A stretch of 64,000 nucleotides of DNA, from assembly GCA_964017185.1 (NCBI GenBank), contig OZ024869.1:5912501-5976500 (forward strand), read 5' to 3'. Positions 23,335 through 33,910 of this stretch are shown here, piece after piece. The notes beneath the pieces were generated by a model. That model searched no databases, was not told the DNA's origin, and saw only the letters and a program-made list of their open reading frames with translations. The DNA is from Rugalucina vietnamica. Lineage: Eukaryota; Mollusca; Bivalvia; Lucinida; Lucinidae. Positions within the stretch are counted from its first letter, which is position 1. Each line of letters starts with the position of its first letter. A program made the position numbers and the translations under genes.

Positions 23335-23582
23335 TTTGTAAAAATGTTCACAAGATGGACGCTAGAAGTAACAATCTTATGGTTAGTGCCAACAGTCCAT
23401 ATGGCTTCGGAAGTTTGGCTAGATCAGGTGGAGTTTTCACTCATAAAGGGAACAAGGCAAAGATTAACCTTCTCATCACCGACACAGATACGCCAACTGT
23501 CCTCAAAATGACTATCCAGACGAAGCGGGCTAAACGCATTCGCGTAATTTCTTACCTAAATGGCACAATCGTCGATGTTATG
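23335..23582 (+). CDS. Mosaic gene exon 8: module 3, first half
   Basis: The acceptor is 'ttcgttacag' and the donor 'gttatg|gtaaga'; the exon enters in phase 1 and leaves in phase 0. It encodes about 82 residues from the opening Cys (ICKN). It then has a Ser/Asn/Gly-rich stretch, then strand-like segments (KINLLITDTD, RIRVISYLNGTIVDVM) that include an NGT sequon. A MITE begins 15 nt after the donor. It aligns with the other first halves by its ends and hydrophobic pattern; residue identity is low. Confidence 0.75.
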
Positions 23583-23597
23583 GTAAGAGGTTTAATT

Positions 23598-23834
23598 TGA
23601 GCCGCGACACGAGAAAACCGGTCTTCGGGGTTTCCGACAAGGTCCGACACAAACCGGGCTGTACAGTCTCAGAAGCAGGCTAGAAGCTTGAAATTTCGGA
23701 TATAAGAAGAAGGGGAAATATACTATCCGTGTAGCGAAAACAAAGGCGCTGATCAGCTTCGCGGTTACCGCGAAGCTGATCTGCGCCTTTGTTTTCGCAT
23801 AGGCAAAAATCCGGTTTTCTCACGATGCGGCTCA
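23598..23834 (+). mobile_element. MITE, gagccgcc family, copy M5, 15 nt after a donor
   Basis: From 'tgagccgcgacacgagaaaa' to 'ctcacgatgcggctca', with a perfect core palindrome around 'gcttcgcggttaccgcgaag'. Plus orientation. Confidence 0.9.
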
Positions 23835-23968
23835 TTTATTACAGTTTCTATCTAAACATACGACTAGAACACGCACCATATAAAAACGCTATGTCTACCA
23901 CACATGTACATTGAAAAGCTGTAAAAAGCGCAAAAGTTGAAATTCAAATATTTTGCATATTTAATAAA

Positions 23969-24500
23969 ATATAATGGTTTGATCCTTTGGAAGCAGTAAT
24001 ACATTCAAAGGGAGATAGTAAAGACTATATTGCGCAATTTCGGGTAATGAACCCTCATCAGTAACCCTTTTTAAAACCGGCAACGAAAGCCAGACTATAG
24101 TTTTTCAATTTCGAGAATTTATACGAGAAGTCTAAATCAAAGACACATTCCTAAACGGGGTCAAGTAATAAAAACATTGCTTATAAGTATGTTTCTAAAC
24201 GTAAGTGTTTTGATCACTCTGATTATCTCTACTGGCCTCAAACGACCGAAGGAAAAATATTATCTGCACTATGGATGATGTACGAGGAGACGTTTTAGGG
24301 CCGCCACATAGCACAAAGCCAGCTGCAGTAATAGCAAATAAAATATAAAGGTTTGATCCTTTGGAAGCAGTAATACATTCAAAGGGAGATAGTACGTGGA
24401 CTATATTCGGGTAATGAACCCTAATCAGTAGCCCTTTTTAAAACCGACAACGAAAGCCAGACTACAGTGCTTCAATTTCGAGAATTTATACAAGAAGTGC
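23969..24500. repeat. Pair of direct repeats of about 165 bp
   Basis: 'ggtttgatcctttggaagca' and the following 150 bases at 23973-24137 recur at 24349-24500 with small changes, separated by about 200 bp. Confidence 0.75.
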
Positions 24501-24704
24501 TTTGCTGTATATGAAAACTGACACGAATTAACATTGATAGGTCCGCAAACTATGTTGTAAATTTCGTATCAAAATAATGAATAATTTGAGAGCAACAGTT
24601 TTTGAAATACTAATACCCCTAGATTCCAAAATAGTATTGAGAAAAATGCCCTTTTGCATAAAGTGCATCGCCATCTCATTTAAAACATAAGGTTTGCTAG
24701 TTGC

Positions 24705-25690
24705 ACTGATTGTCTGGCATTAATGCTACAGAAAGTGGACAAAAGTAATCGTAACTTTTGAAAACTCCATAGACTTCAATGTTTATGTTTACAAGAAAAT
24801 TATCCCGCCGTTCCTGGTAAACATATTTAATGATATTTGTATCACCTGAAAGTTTTAAATGAATAAAGTAATAAACAATGTAAAGTTTCGATATTGCATT
24901 TATCAGAATCATCAATTTCAAAATTTCAGTAAATTTTGAATTTGACGTCAATGGTGACGTTACCCAACCTTGTCAAAGAAATTCTCAAAAGTTGTTTTAA
25001 ACTTTTGCACCTTTAAAACGCGTGTATCAAATTGAATGAAAATACCTTGTTTCACTGTCGGGAAACAAACTCCGTTTTAGCTATCATTTGCACACATAAC
25101 GGTGACGTCACTGTACTCACAGAGAATTTTAGCAGTTTGAAGTAAAGCTAAGTTCGGATAATTTGTGGTGCCGTTTACGTAAGTTATTTTTGAAACATTT
25201 TAAATATCCTATCATATGCACCACACATTTCTGGTCGTATAACTGTAAACACTTTCATAATTCATCACCTGGTCTCTGAGAACACTTCGGAAACTTTAAA
25301 GTTCTGAAGTGTTCTAAATGTTGACAATTGTTTCAAAGAAAGAAAATACAGCTTATTAGTAATAATAATATGCCGTATAATATGATAGGATATGTGTAAA
25401 ACATTTATCTTTAATAGGAAAATAGCAACGCGCGATTTCCGAAATTATGGGCATTACGAACGCGCGCTCTGTCGTATGATGTTTGTTTCCCGACACTGTG
25501 TTTATTGCTTTATTTATTTAGCTTTTAAATGACACCAAAACACAAATGTCTCTCAAACAAGAGAGACAGGATAGTTTTTTTTCTTGCAAACTTGAAAAGT
25601 CTATGGAGTTTTCCAAACGTGACGAATACTTTTGTCCATCTTCTGTAGCTTGTCTGATTGGGCATTGTCGACGTAATCGACGTAATTTAG
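24705..25690. mobile_element. Large inverted-repeat (foldback) element
   Basis: Left-arm segments 'gctacagaaagtggacaaaa' and 'gaaaactccatagactt' (24725-24775) reappear inverted at 25598-25650. Further in, 'ctgtcgggaaacaaac' (25056) pairs with 'gtttcccgacac' (25483). The arms are imperfect and long, with no coding capacity. A separate small hairpin lies near 25279-25315. Confidence 0.6.
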
Positions 25691-26191
25691 CGTCTTGACG
25701 TCGAATCTCTTGTGATATTAGCACCTTGACGCTGAAGTTTGGATTATCATATCAGTGTCAATTTTTCATTGTCCCTGGCAGGATGTTCTGATGCGCCGTA
25801 TAGTTGATAGATGGTAAATATGACGTTGTGTGACGTCAAATATTCGTCATCAAGTTCTGTCGGATAATTCATTTGTGAAGGCCCATACAATGATAAAAAG
25901 AGACAAAGCTAGTGTTTTCATATATTGATTACTACAAGATCCGTGTGGAATGGTATTTTTTCATTTATTCGAAGAAACGCCACATGGTAAACCATTGCGA
26001 GAGGTAGCCGGTACCTTTAAAAATGCCGGTTTAATGTTTAAATGTAAATGGAAGCGGACTACAGTTACCGACACCCTTCATCTGTTAAATTTTAAAGAAG
26101 ACTGAAATTGGCCTTTGTGAAATGATACTAATTTTCGTTTCTTTTCCGTTTTAAAGCTATTCAAAATATTATTTCTTGATTTCAATTTCAG

Positions 26192-26351
26192 GAAAAACAA
26201 ATAAATCAAAATGGATGGGTGAAGAAAGTGTTTAAGTTCAAGCATGATTTACAAGCCAACGGAATTAAGGTTGAGGTGTCCAGGAAAAACAACGTTAACA
26301 AGCCTTTGAAGGTGAAAGGAATCAAGATTAAGGCATGCTTCAACCCGAACG
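26192..26351 (+). CDS. Mosaic gene exon 9: module 3, second half
   Basis: The acceptor is 'caatttcag' and the donor 'cgaacg|gtaaga'; the exon enters in phase 0 and leaves in phase 1. It encodes about 53 residues, beginning EKQINQNG and ending in the clearest form of the closing motif (VKGIKIKACFNPN). The motif [VI]xxIxIxAC recurs in modules 3, 4 and 6, with a looser form in module 5. The next intron, to exon 10, is only 257 nt, the shortest in the gene, and includes a run of about 50 A. Confidence 0.8.
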
Positions 26352-26439
26352 GTAAGACATTAAACATTACCGATTACGAAAACTAGCTCATGCGTTATAA
26401 AGAGATTTAGTTCAGCCGTAAAAATTGAAAATTTCATTG

Positions 26440-26440
<1 letters not shown>

Positions 26441-26490
<50 letters not shown>
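26441..26490. repeat. Poly(A) run of about 50
   Basis: An uninterrupted A tract in the 257-nt intron between modules 3 and 4. Its true length is uncertain in any assembly. Confidence 0.9.
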
Positions 26491-26494
<4 letters not shown>

Positions 26495-26608
26495 AATTTC
26501 AATCATAAGATTTATGCTATTTCAGTATTTATGAGCAATTAAAATGTCATGCTCAGCCGAGTTGAGCATAAACAAGGTTTTATAACCTCGGGGCTTGATG
26601 TTTTGTAG

Positions 26609-26895
26609 TACTGTGTGAGGAATTCATGAACCCTGACGATACGTCAATCATGCCCAGCATTACACCAAACAAACCGAAGAACGTTAAGTTGCCGATCTCT
26701 GGCAAAGACTTCAAGTTCTTCTTCTTCAAGAAACCATCCATATTTGTTATCAACGCCGAAGTAAGCAAGGGCAGCAAGAAACCCAAACCGGCAGCTGTCT
26801 ACAAGGTTAAAGTAAAGTTCGCAAACCCGACAGTGAAAAAAGTATGGTTTGTGTTAAAGAATGGTGATGCAATCGTTCCGGATCCCGTACCAGTG
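26609..26895 (+). CDS. Mosaic gene exon 10: module 4, first half
   Basis: The acceptor is 'gttttgtag' and the donor 'ccagtg|gtgagt'; the exon enters in phase 1 and leaves in phase 0. It encodes about 95 residues from the opening Cys (VLCEEF). It has a Pro/Asn-rich region, an aromatic strand (DFKFFFFKKP), then basic strands ending DPVPV. A MITE begins 10 nt after the donor, in the opposite orientation to those after exons 5 and 8. Confidence 0.8.
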
Positions 26896-26905
26896 GTGAG
26901 TGATA

Positions 26906-27141
26906 TGAGCCGCCCCATGGGAAAACCAACAATCTGCATAGGCGAAAACAAAGGCGCAGATCAGCTTCGCGGTAACCGCGAAGCTGATCAGCGCCTTTGT
27001 TTTCGCTACACGGATAGTACACTTCCTCTTCTTCTTAAATCTGAAATTTCAAGATTCTAGCTCTTTTCTGTGACTGTACAGGTCGGTTTGTGTCGGACCT
27101 GGTCGGAAACCACATTGTTGGTTTTCCCACGAGACGGCTCA
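26906..27141 (-). mobile_element. MITE, gagccgcc family, copy M6, 10 nt after a donor
   Basis: From 'tgagccgccccatgggaaaa' to 'cccacgagacggctca', with a near-perfect hairpin core. Minus orientation, opposite to M3 and M5, although it sits at the equivalent place in its module. Confidence 0.9.
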
Positions 27142-28041
27142 ATTATGAAATGGCTTGCCCACCGTTTTCATTTGGGTGTGTCTGCATACATTTGTGAAGC
27201 ATAATCTTCATCTTGAAATGTTTGTTGTTTTTTTTTCTACTTCAATTTTCGATGATTTTTTTTTTCGTCAAACAGAATAGCCGAAGATGGAATGGTGCGT
27301 TTTGCATCATAACATCTACAGCTATGCTGTTTGTCTATGTTCCGAAAAGGAGGCATTAGGTTGATGTGGATTAACAAGCGGGATGAAATGTTATTTCGAA
27401 TAATGACTTAGATCGACACAAACCTTTCTGTATGACCTTGACTGAAGTTCCTAGAGGTTTTTGCATTACAAAAACACGCCCATGTGATTTACAGCTTTTT
27501 CTTCTGTTGTAAAAATGGAAAAATTTCAGAAGAAAAAATTGATATTTTTCCTATTTTTGCTGTTTTGGAGCAAAATAAGAAAAATAGGTATATCCCTGCA
27601 TACCTCAGTATTACTATATAAAAGTGGGGCTCCAGGGGGTAAACATTACACAGACATGTTTTCCTGATGGAAAGTCTGGGTTACCTTGTCTAGCTATCGA
27701 AACCAAAGGCAATGACACCGAAATCGTTTTGCTCCTATACAGAATGTAAAAGCATCAAAAGGAGGAAACAGATAAAGTCTATCTGACTGTCATCCGAATC
27801 GTTATTGTCTAATAATTTGTATTTTTGTTTATTATGTAGTGATACAGACGAAAATATATATAATAATGTTGGATTAACGAATCCGATAATTACCGCTCAA
27901 CATGTTACTATATTACAAGAATTAACAATCTACTTAAACATGAATAAATCTTTAAAACAGCCATTCCATTGGCACCATATAAATTCTTAACGCCATTAAC
28001 AGCTTTATAGATGTAACTAGAAATGCGTGTTTGTAAAACAC
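27142..28041. other. Intronic, nothing recognised
   Basis: AT-rich unique sequence in the intron inside module 4. Confidence 0.5.
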
Positions 28042-28875
28042 TATGCCCCCAACTGTATGCTTGCCCCTAAACTGGCAGCTTGTATGATTCATTTCATTCG
28101 AATGAAGTGAAATTTAATTTCCTGAGGAAGCTGTTCGGTTGCCTCTGTTTTGACCTCGATCCAGAAACAGAATGTAAGGTTAGAAATGGAGTGAAAATTT
28201 CAAAATCGAGTAATTATTTTGTCAAAGTTTGACGGAAAGTCCTCAAAAGTTAATCAGGCGATCATCTTCTCGGCCCAAACCAGTATACCAAATATGAAGG
28301 CTCTAGCTTTAATACTTTTTGAGATATCTTGCACACAAGATTTTCAAATTTTGTTTTGAAAGGGGCATAACTCCAAACAGGGGCATAGCTCGGACATGAA
28401 AAAAAATATGGGTCAACTATTTTTTCATGAGAAATCTGTATATGAAATTTCAAAACCCTAACATTTACCTTTCAAAAGTTTCAAATTTCACCGAAAAGTG
28501 GAAAAATCAATCAAAATTTCAAAATTCCGTATTTTTGTCAAAATTTGACGGAAAGTTCTCAAAACTTAATCAGGTCATCTACTCCTCAGCCCCAATCAGT
28601 ATACCAAATATGAAGGCTCTAGCTCAAATACTTTTTGGGATATTTTGCACACAAGATTTTCAAATTTTGTTTCAAAGGGACATAACTCAGAAAAGGGGCA
28701 TAACTCGGACATGAAAAAAAATACGGGTCAACTATTTTTTCATGAGGAATATACACACGAAATTTCAAAACCCTACCATTCACCGTTCAAAAGTTAACGG
28801 ACGCACACACACAGACAGACAGACAGACAAGCCAAAAGCAATATGCCCTTCCAACTTTTTCAAAGTTGGGGGCAT
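28042..28875. mobile_element. Element with 'tatgcccccaact' terminal inverted repeats
   Basis: 13-bp ends (28042-28055 and its inverse at 28862-28875) enclose two direct repeats of about 300 bp: 'agtataccaaatatgaaggc' twice, and 'gacatgaaaaaaaatacggg' type twice. An ACAG/ACAC microsatellite lies just before the right end. Non-coding. Confidence 0.75.
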
Positions 28876-29165
28876 AAAAATGATTGTACATTTTACGCCC
28901 CATTAAATCCGGACTCCATTGGAAATTATCATAACAATGGTGAAATGTTGTTGGAATCTTTTTTTTGTGCTACATATAGTCCACACCCTTCCCTTGAATT
29001 TGTAAAGTTATGGATTCTAAAAGACTGGGTTTGTTACATATTCTGGCGAAAGCAAAGATTTTCATGAATTAGTCCATGAGTTTTGTTATTTAATTTTTAA
29101 GAAAAAAAAAAAAAAAAAAACACTGTTAGCAAGAATCTTAACAGATAAATGTTTCTGTGTTTTAG

Positions 29166-29316
29166 GAAATAACCATGGAAAAGGGACAGAAAAAGGCAAC
29201 ATACAACTTTTATGGTGCAATCGGAACCTCTGTTGACATATATGTAAAACCAAAGAAAAAGAAGAACGTGAGAGTTAATAAAATCAAAGTAGAAGCATGT
29301 GGAAAACCCGGAGAAG
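29166..29316 (+). CDS. Mosaic gene exon 11: module 4, second half
   Basis: The acceptor is 'tgttttag' and the donor 'gagaag|gtacgt'; the exon enters in phase 0 and leaves in phase 1. It encodes about 50 residues: EITMEKGQKK, a strand with Tyr/Phe, a basic block (VKPKKKKNVRV), and the closing motif VNKIKVEACGKPGE. It is the closest relative of exon 15 in length and ending (AC-x-KP-x-E). Confidence 0.8.
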
Positions 29317-29521
29317 GTACGTGCCATTACCAAAACACACACCAATGCAATATATATTTTTAAAATGTAAAAGTTGAAGAAAAATAATCATAAAAATACC
29401 ATTCTATATATTTCTTGTTTTTGTGGGTACTCGTAAGGGCAAGTCTAATGTGTGCTCACAAAAAATTATGTCTTTAAACTTTAAATGTGTTTTCTTCTTT
29501 TTCATTATTTGTAATGTATAA

Positions 29522-29746
29522 ATAAGCCTGTGTATGAGAAAACCAAAAATTTGGGTTTCCGACCAGGTCCGAAGCTTGAAACTTTGAATATAAGTAGAAG
29601 AGGAATTGTATCCGTGTGGCGAAAACAAAGGCGCTGATCAGCTGTGCAGTTACTTCACAGCTTATCAGCTGTGCAGTTACTGCACAGCTGATCTGCGTCT
29701 TTGTTTTCGCATATGCAAATTATTGGTTTTCTCATGCGAAAGCTCA
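29522..29746 (+). mobile_element. MITE, gagccgcc family, diverged copy M7
   Basis: The terminal repeats are decayed ('gtatgagaaaacc', 'ttttctcatgcgaaagctca') but the core hairpin is intact. It uses the tgcag/ctgca stem, doubled: 'cagctgtgcagttact' occurs twice. Confidence 0.75.
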
Positions 29747-29857
29747 AAAATTAGATGCGCACATCTCACTAGGTCCTTTATACGCGCCGTTCTTCAGAAT
29801 ATGCGACCAACCTATTTTATTCATGATCATTCATTATACTAGAACTTCATTAAGATA

Positions 29858-30090
29858 TGAGTAACTGCATCGGAAAACTAACAATCTGCATATATGCGAA
29901 AACAAAGGCGCAGACAAGCTGTTCTGTAACTGCACAGCTGATCAGAAACAGAGCCTTTGTGCTTCGCTACACAGATAGTACATGAATTCTGAAATTAAAA
30001 GCTTCTTGCTTGCTTCTTTGATTGTACAGCCCGGTTTGTGCCAGACCTGGTCGGAAACCCAAATTGTTGCTTCTCTTTCGCGACGGCTCA
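29858..30090 (-). mobile_element. MITE, gagccgcc family, diverged copy M8, 26 nt before an acceptor
   Basis: From 'tgagtaactgcatcggaaaa' to 'tctttcgcgacggctca'. The region between it and exon 12 is only 'attatctaacttgattattgtttcag', so the branch point lies in that remnant or inside the MITE. Confidence 0.8.
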
Positions 30091-30116
30091 ATTATCTAAC
30101 TTGATTATTGTTTCAG

Positions 30117-30397
30117 AACTTTGCCCATACCCGATGCCTGACGTGACAAGCTCATCCATTAAAGTGACGGTAAATCCCGAGGAATCCGGTCCAAATGAAC
30201 CTTGGCAAGCACTCAAAGGTTCCGATTTGGGCTACCCATTCAAGAAGAAGAATAAAAAGATAACAATCCGTCTAAACCCCAAGGACAAGTCTGAGACCGA
30301 TTATGTCGCATTCAAGGTTAAGAACGTTAATGTGAATGATATAAAGCTTAAAGTAACCAACGAAGAAACTATGGAGACGTTCGTTCTCACGTTCCCC
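30117..30397 (+). CDS. Mosaic gene exon 12: module 5, first half
   Basis: The acceptor is 'attgtttcag' and the donor 'ttcccc|gtaagt'; the exon enters in phase 1 and leaves in phase 0. It encodes about 93 residues from the opening Cys (ELCPYP), a Ser/Pro/Glu-rich lead, a basic strand (KKKNKKITIRLNPKD), then the alternating stretch VKNVNVNDIKLKV, ending FVLTFP. A MITE ends 26 nt before the exon, inside the region where the branch point and pyrimidine tract should lie. Confidence 0.8.
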
Positions 30398-30827
30398 GTA
30401 AGTTTATTTTGTTTTCAGCCAGGTAACTTTTTAATAGTCATAAATGCAGGACGTGTTTGTTACTTTGATTGGATCGTTCGTTTGTTATTTAATGTCCCAG
30501 TCAATAGTTTTAGCTTTGCCAGGACGGTTAAGCCGCCTGTAGGGTACTATTGGGACCTTAAAGTTTTATGCACAAAGAAACTTTTAAAACAGCTTCTCTA
30601 GGTTTCTAAACCCACCAATCATTTGCACCAGAAACCCTCACCGTCTGTCCCAGGACCGCCGACCCAAACCCATAATTAGGTTTAACACAATCTTTTATGC
30701 CGCGGATAATTACAGTGTAGCAACTATAACTTTTGGATATTAAAAGGTTTTTTAGTTGTACATATTAACCTGATGTGAAATTGGCAAAACAAAAAGAATT
30801 TTCAGTTTCATGTTCTGAATGTTTCAG

Positions 30828-30993
30828 TCACTATTTGAACCACCAGGCGAACCAGGCTTTACATTTGTGTTCTTCTTCCTGGAAGGACCTCAGACAGGCG
30901 CCACCAAATTTGAAATCATTATGGAGAAGAAGAACCCAGATAAGGATGCTGAGATACGCGACTTGGATGTTCACGCTTGCTTCGAACCGAAAC
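30828..30993 (+). CDS. Mosaic gene exon 13: module 5, second half
   Basis: The acceptor is 'atgtttcag' and the donor 'ccgaaac|gtaaat'; the exon enters in phase 0 and leaves in phase 1. It encodes about 55 residues with an aromatic strand (FTFVFFFLEG), an acidic/basic loop (KKNPDKDAEIRD) and the closing Cys (LDVHACFEPK). The intron inside this module (430 nt) is the shortest of the six and has no MITE. Confidence 0.8.
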
Positions 30994-31380
30994 GTAAATA
31001 TTTTAGTCACGTGCGTCATATGATCTCACACATTAACTCCTACAAGACTGTGGTCATTTTTATAGGACATAGGCAAACAGTATAGCCCCAGATGTGACAC
31101 CGCAAACTTTTCATGGATACTGACGCATATTTACGAAAATATACCCACGCAATATACAGCTGTAAACGTTTAAAAATTCATTCGAAAAAAATATATATTT
31201 TCAATAATTTTATTTTAAACATTGATAGTGTGTACACGTTGGAATCGCCCCGGCGATGCGGTTCTAATGAATACGGTTTACAATGTCCACTACTATAGGT
31301 TTAAGATACATTTACATACCCTCTGAGAATGTAGCACAGATATACTTATATTTTTAGTTTAAAAACATGTTTCACACAAA

Positions 31381-31616
31381 TGAGCCGCCATATAGGAAAA
31401 CCAACAATTTGCCTAGGCGAAAACAAAGGCGCAGATCAGCTTCGCAGTAACTGCGAAGCTGATCAGCGCCTTTGTTTTCGCTACTCGGATAGTACAGCCC
31501 CTCTTCTACTTAAATCCGAAATTTCAAGCTTCTAGCCCTTTTCTGTGACTGTACAGGTCGGTTTGTGTCGGACCTGTTCGGAAACCACATTGTTGGTTTT
31601 CCCACGAGGCGGCTCA
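31381..31616 (-). mobile_element. MITE, gagccgcc family, copy M9
   Basis: Complete. Its core is 'cttcgcagtaactgcgaag', a two-sided change from the usual GCGG/CCGC stem that keeps the palindrome perfect. Confidence 0.9.
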
Positions 31617-31734
31617 AATGGTATGACTACAGCCAGACATTATGCTATACACCTCATGAGAATCATAATTAAACAAAATACTTTATTAGAAACAAACATC
31701 AGAATATTCACCACAAGTGACTTTTGTATTCCAG

Positions 31735-32000
31735 CTATTTGTCCGGAGATAGAAAGAGTCGAGTCAATGACGATAAATTCGACACACATGAACCCCCCGT
31801 CTGTTAATGTCGACAATCCAGCTATGCAAAATCTCCGTTTTGTCAACCCCGGGGGAGATTGGGTGAAATTTGCTATGTATGTGAAAAATTCTGCTGCACC
31901 ACTTGCTGAGTTCTACAATATTTTCTTGAGAGTTCGTAACGCTGCCGCCATCAGGATAATATTGAAAGACAAGGACAACAAAAATATCGATGTTTTATAT
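31735..32000 (+). CDS. Mosaic gene exon 14: module 6, first half
   Basis: The acceptor is 'tgtattccag' and the donor 'ttatat|gtaagt'; the exon enters in phase 1 and leaves in phase 0. It encodes about 88 residues from the opening Cys (PICPEIERVES). It includes an NST sequon, a hydrophobic core (WVKFAMYVKN, FYNIFLRVRNAAAIRIIL) and the end NIDVLY. It is less basic than the other first halves. One MITE lies about 118 nt upstream and another starts 32 nt after the donor. Confidence 0.8.
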
Positions 32001-32032
32001 GTAAGTTCAGTCGTAGCCTAGAACTGTAAAAA

Positions 32033-32190
32033 TGAGTCGCGTTGCGAGTAAACCGGTATATCGGGATCCCGACCGGGCAAAACGCCGGTTTTCTCGTGAC
32101 GCGGCTCGGGTTTCCGACTAGGCCGGACACAAACCGGCCTGTACAGTCTCAGAAAAATGCTAGAGGTCTTTGTTTTTGCATAGACAAAAC
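32033..32190 (+). mobile_element. MITE, gagccgcc family, rearranged copy M10, 32 nt after a donor
   Basis: Starts 'tgagtcgcgttgcgagtaaa' but reaches an inverted end ('tctcgtgacgcggctcg') after only 75 bases, then resumes with the usual interior ('cacaaaccggcctgtacagt'). Either a deletion derivative or one copy inserted in another. Confidence 0.7.
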
Positions 32191-32519
32191 GCAGTCTATA
32201 GAGGTGGCTTCAAAAAACATTAGTCTACGGTGTGGGTTGATATAATGATACTTTGATAAGATATTTTTAACAACTTTGGGTTGGGGTAAGCAACAATCTG
32301 AACTACATGTATCTCTCATGACTTTGTGTCGATAACCTATTCTTTTTTATGCGTCTGTTACAATACGTTGTCCTATATTGTAAAGTAAGCTCTTACATTT
32401 TGAACAGATATAGTAAACACACTTTGGCTGTGCTGCTTGTCTGCAAGTGATAAAGTTTTGTAAACCCTAGAAAGGGGGTAACCACTTACTTTTCCCAGTG
32501 CTATATGCAGCGCGTGGCC

Positions 32520-33140
32520 ACTTATCAAAATTTGATAAGCATCAAGTATTTATTTTAAATACAACGCAATACAAAACACCTCGAGTTTGACCCACAAATG
32601 ATTACAATGCCCACGGACCAAAATGTCGGTCTCATTTGATTTTCCTTAGATAATGCCATGAAGTTTCTAGCTACAAGAAAATCGAAACAAGAAATGTCCT
32701 ATCATAGCCCATCGAGCCATTTTTTGGCATTTTTCTAAAAGTCCTGAAATAATGGCATTTTTTTAAAAGTCTACAGAAGCACGACAATACGACTTTGAAT
32801 TGATTTCTCTATGAAAGCCAGTCTGAAGTGCATTCTAACAGATGTGTGCAGTGAAGGATAAAAGCTAGCTTGTAATGATCATGTATGGGCAAATTTTCAA
32901 AAGAATCACTGTTTTTGTCAAAATTCAAATTTTAGAAGAACTGTTCCATGGACTTCGGTAGGGCATTTCTGGTTTCAAATTTCTTTTAGTCGGTAGCTTT
33001 AAGACATTCTCTTACAAAAACCAAAGGAGACTGTCATTCTTGCTCTTTGGGGATTTCATTAAATTTGAGTCAAACCCGGGGTGTTTTACACTGTGCTGTA
33101 TGGAAAATAATACTTTGATGCTTATCAAATTTTGAGTAGT
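32520..33140. mobile_element. Long inverted-repeat element, 'atttgataagcatcaa' ends
   Basis: 'tcaaaatttgataagcatca' at 32526-32545 is inverted at about 33117-33136. The arms continue imperfectly for over 100 bp ('aaaacacctcgagtttgacc' against 'gagtcaaacccggggtgttt'). Non-coding, about 620 bp. Confidence 0.65.
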
Positions 33141-33281
33141 ATATATAGAATCGCATTATTGAAAACTTACTCATTTGAAGCATCCCGGTCAAAAGTAAAC
33201 GGACACGGTCAAAGAAATCGCACTATAAAGACTGTCACTTTTTATGAAACCATCTGTAGACTCAACTACACAATGTATATG

Positions 33282-33505
33282 ACCCACTGCATGAGAAAAC
33301 CAACAATTAGATGTTCCGATCAGGTCGGACATAAACTGACCTGTATAGTGACAGAATAAAGATACAAGCTTGATACTTTGGTTGTAAGTAGAAGAGGAAA
33401 CGTACTACATGTGTAGCGCAAAGGCGCTGATAAGCTAACTGCGCAGCTGATCTGCGCCTTTGTTTTCGCATATGCAAATTGTTGTTTTTCTGATGCGGTG
33501 GCTCA
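33282..33505 (+). mobile_element. MITE, gagccgcc family, copy M11, 22 nt before an acceptor
   Basis: A diverged copy ending 'tgatgcggtggctca', followed directly by the acceptor tract of exon 15. The core is shortened ('gctaactgcgcagctg'). Confidence 0.8.
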
Positions 33506-33527
33506 TATTGTGTCTATTTTATTTCAG

Positions 33528-33678
33528 AATGAGATCAGTCCTGGGTCAAAGGTCTTGAATGAAAACTTCCAGGGTCAATTCGGTGAATATGTTGTCATAA
33601 AGATCAAGCCACGTAACTCGGGAGCTGCAGTGGTCGTAAAGAAAATATCCATCAAAGCCTGTGCTAAGCCCGTTGAAG
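33528..33678 (+). CDS. Mosaic gene exon 15: module 6, second half
   Basis: The acceptor is 'tttatttcag' and the donor 'gttgaag|gtattt'; the exon enters in phase 0 and leaves in phase 1. It encodes about 50 residues with the pattern YVVIKIKPRN and the closing motif VKKISIKACAKPVE. A MITE ends 22 nt before the exon. It is the last exon I can place; because it leaves in phase 1 the gene must continue, but the next 900 bases hold only repeats before the assembly gap. Confidence 0.8.
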
Positions 33679-33910
33679 GTATTTTCTAATAGTTTTTTGG
33701 TAAAAATGCAATTACAAGTTGTGGTTTATGCCGCGCCAAAGATTTTACTGTTCTTAACATAAAACTTTTAAAGAAAATCACGTGATTTAGTGCGTCAAAT
33801 CAATACGCTCATGAATGTGTAAGTGATAATAACACTGACATGGCATTTCTTGATCTGTACGTTTTGGAACCCTCGCTTTAAAGCGGCGTCTTTTCTACTA
33901 TCCCTATCTA

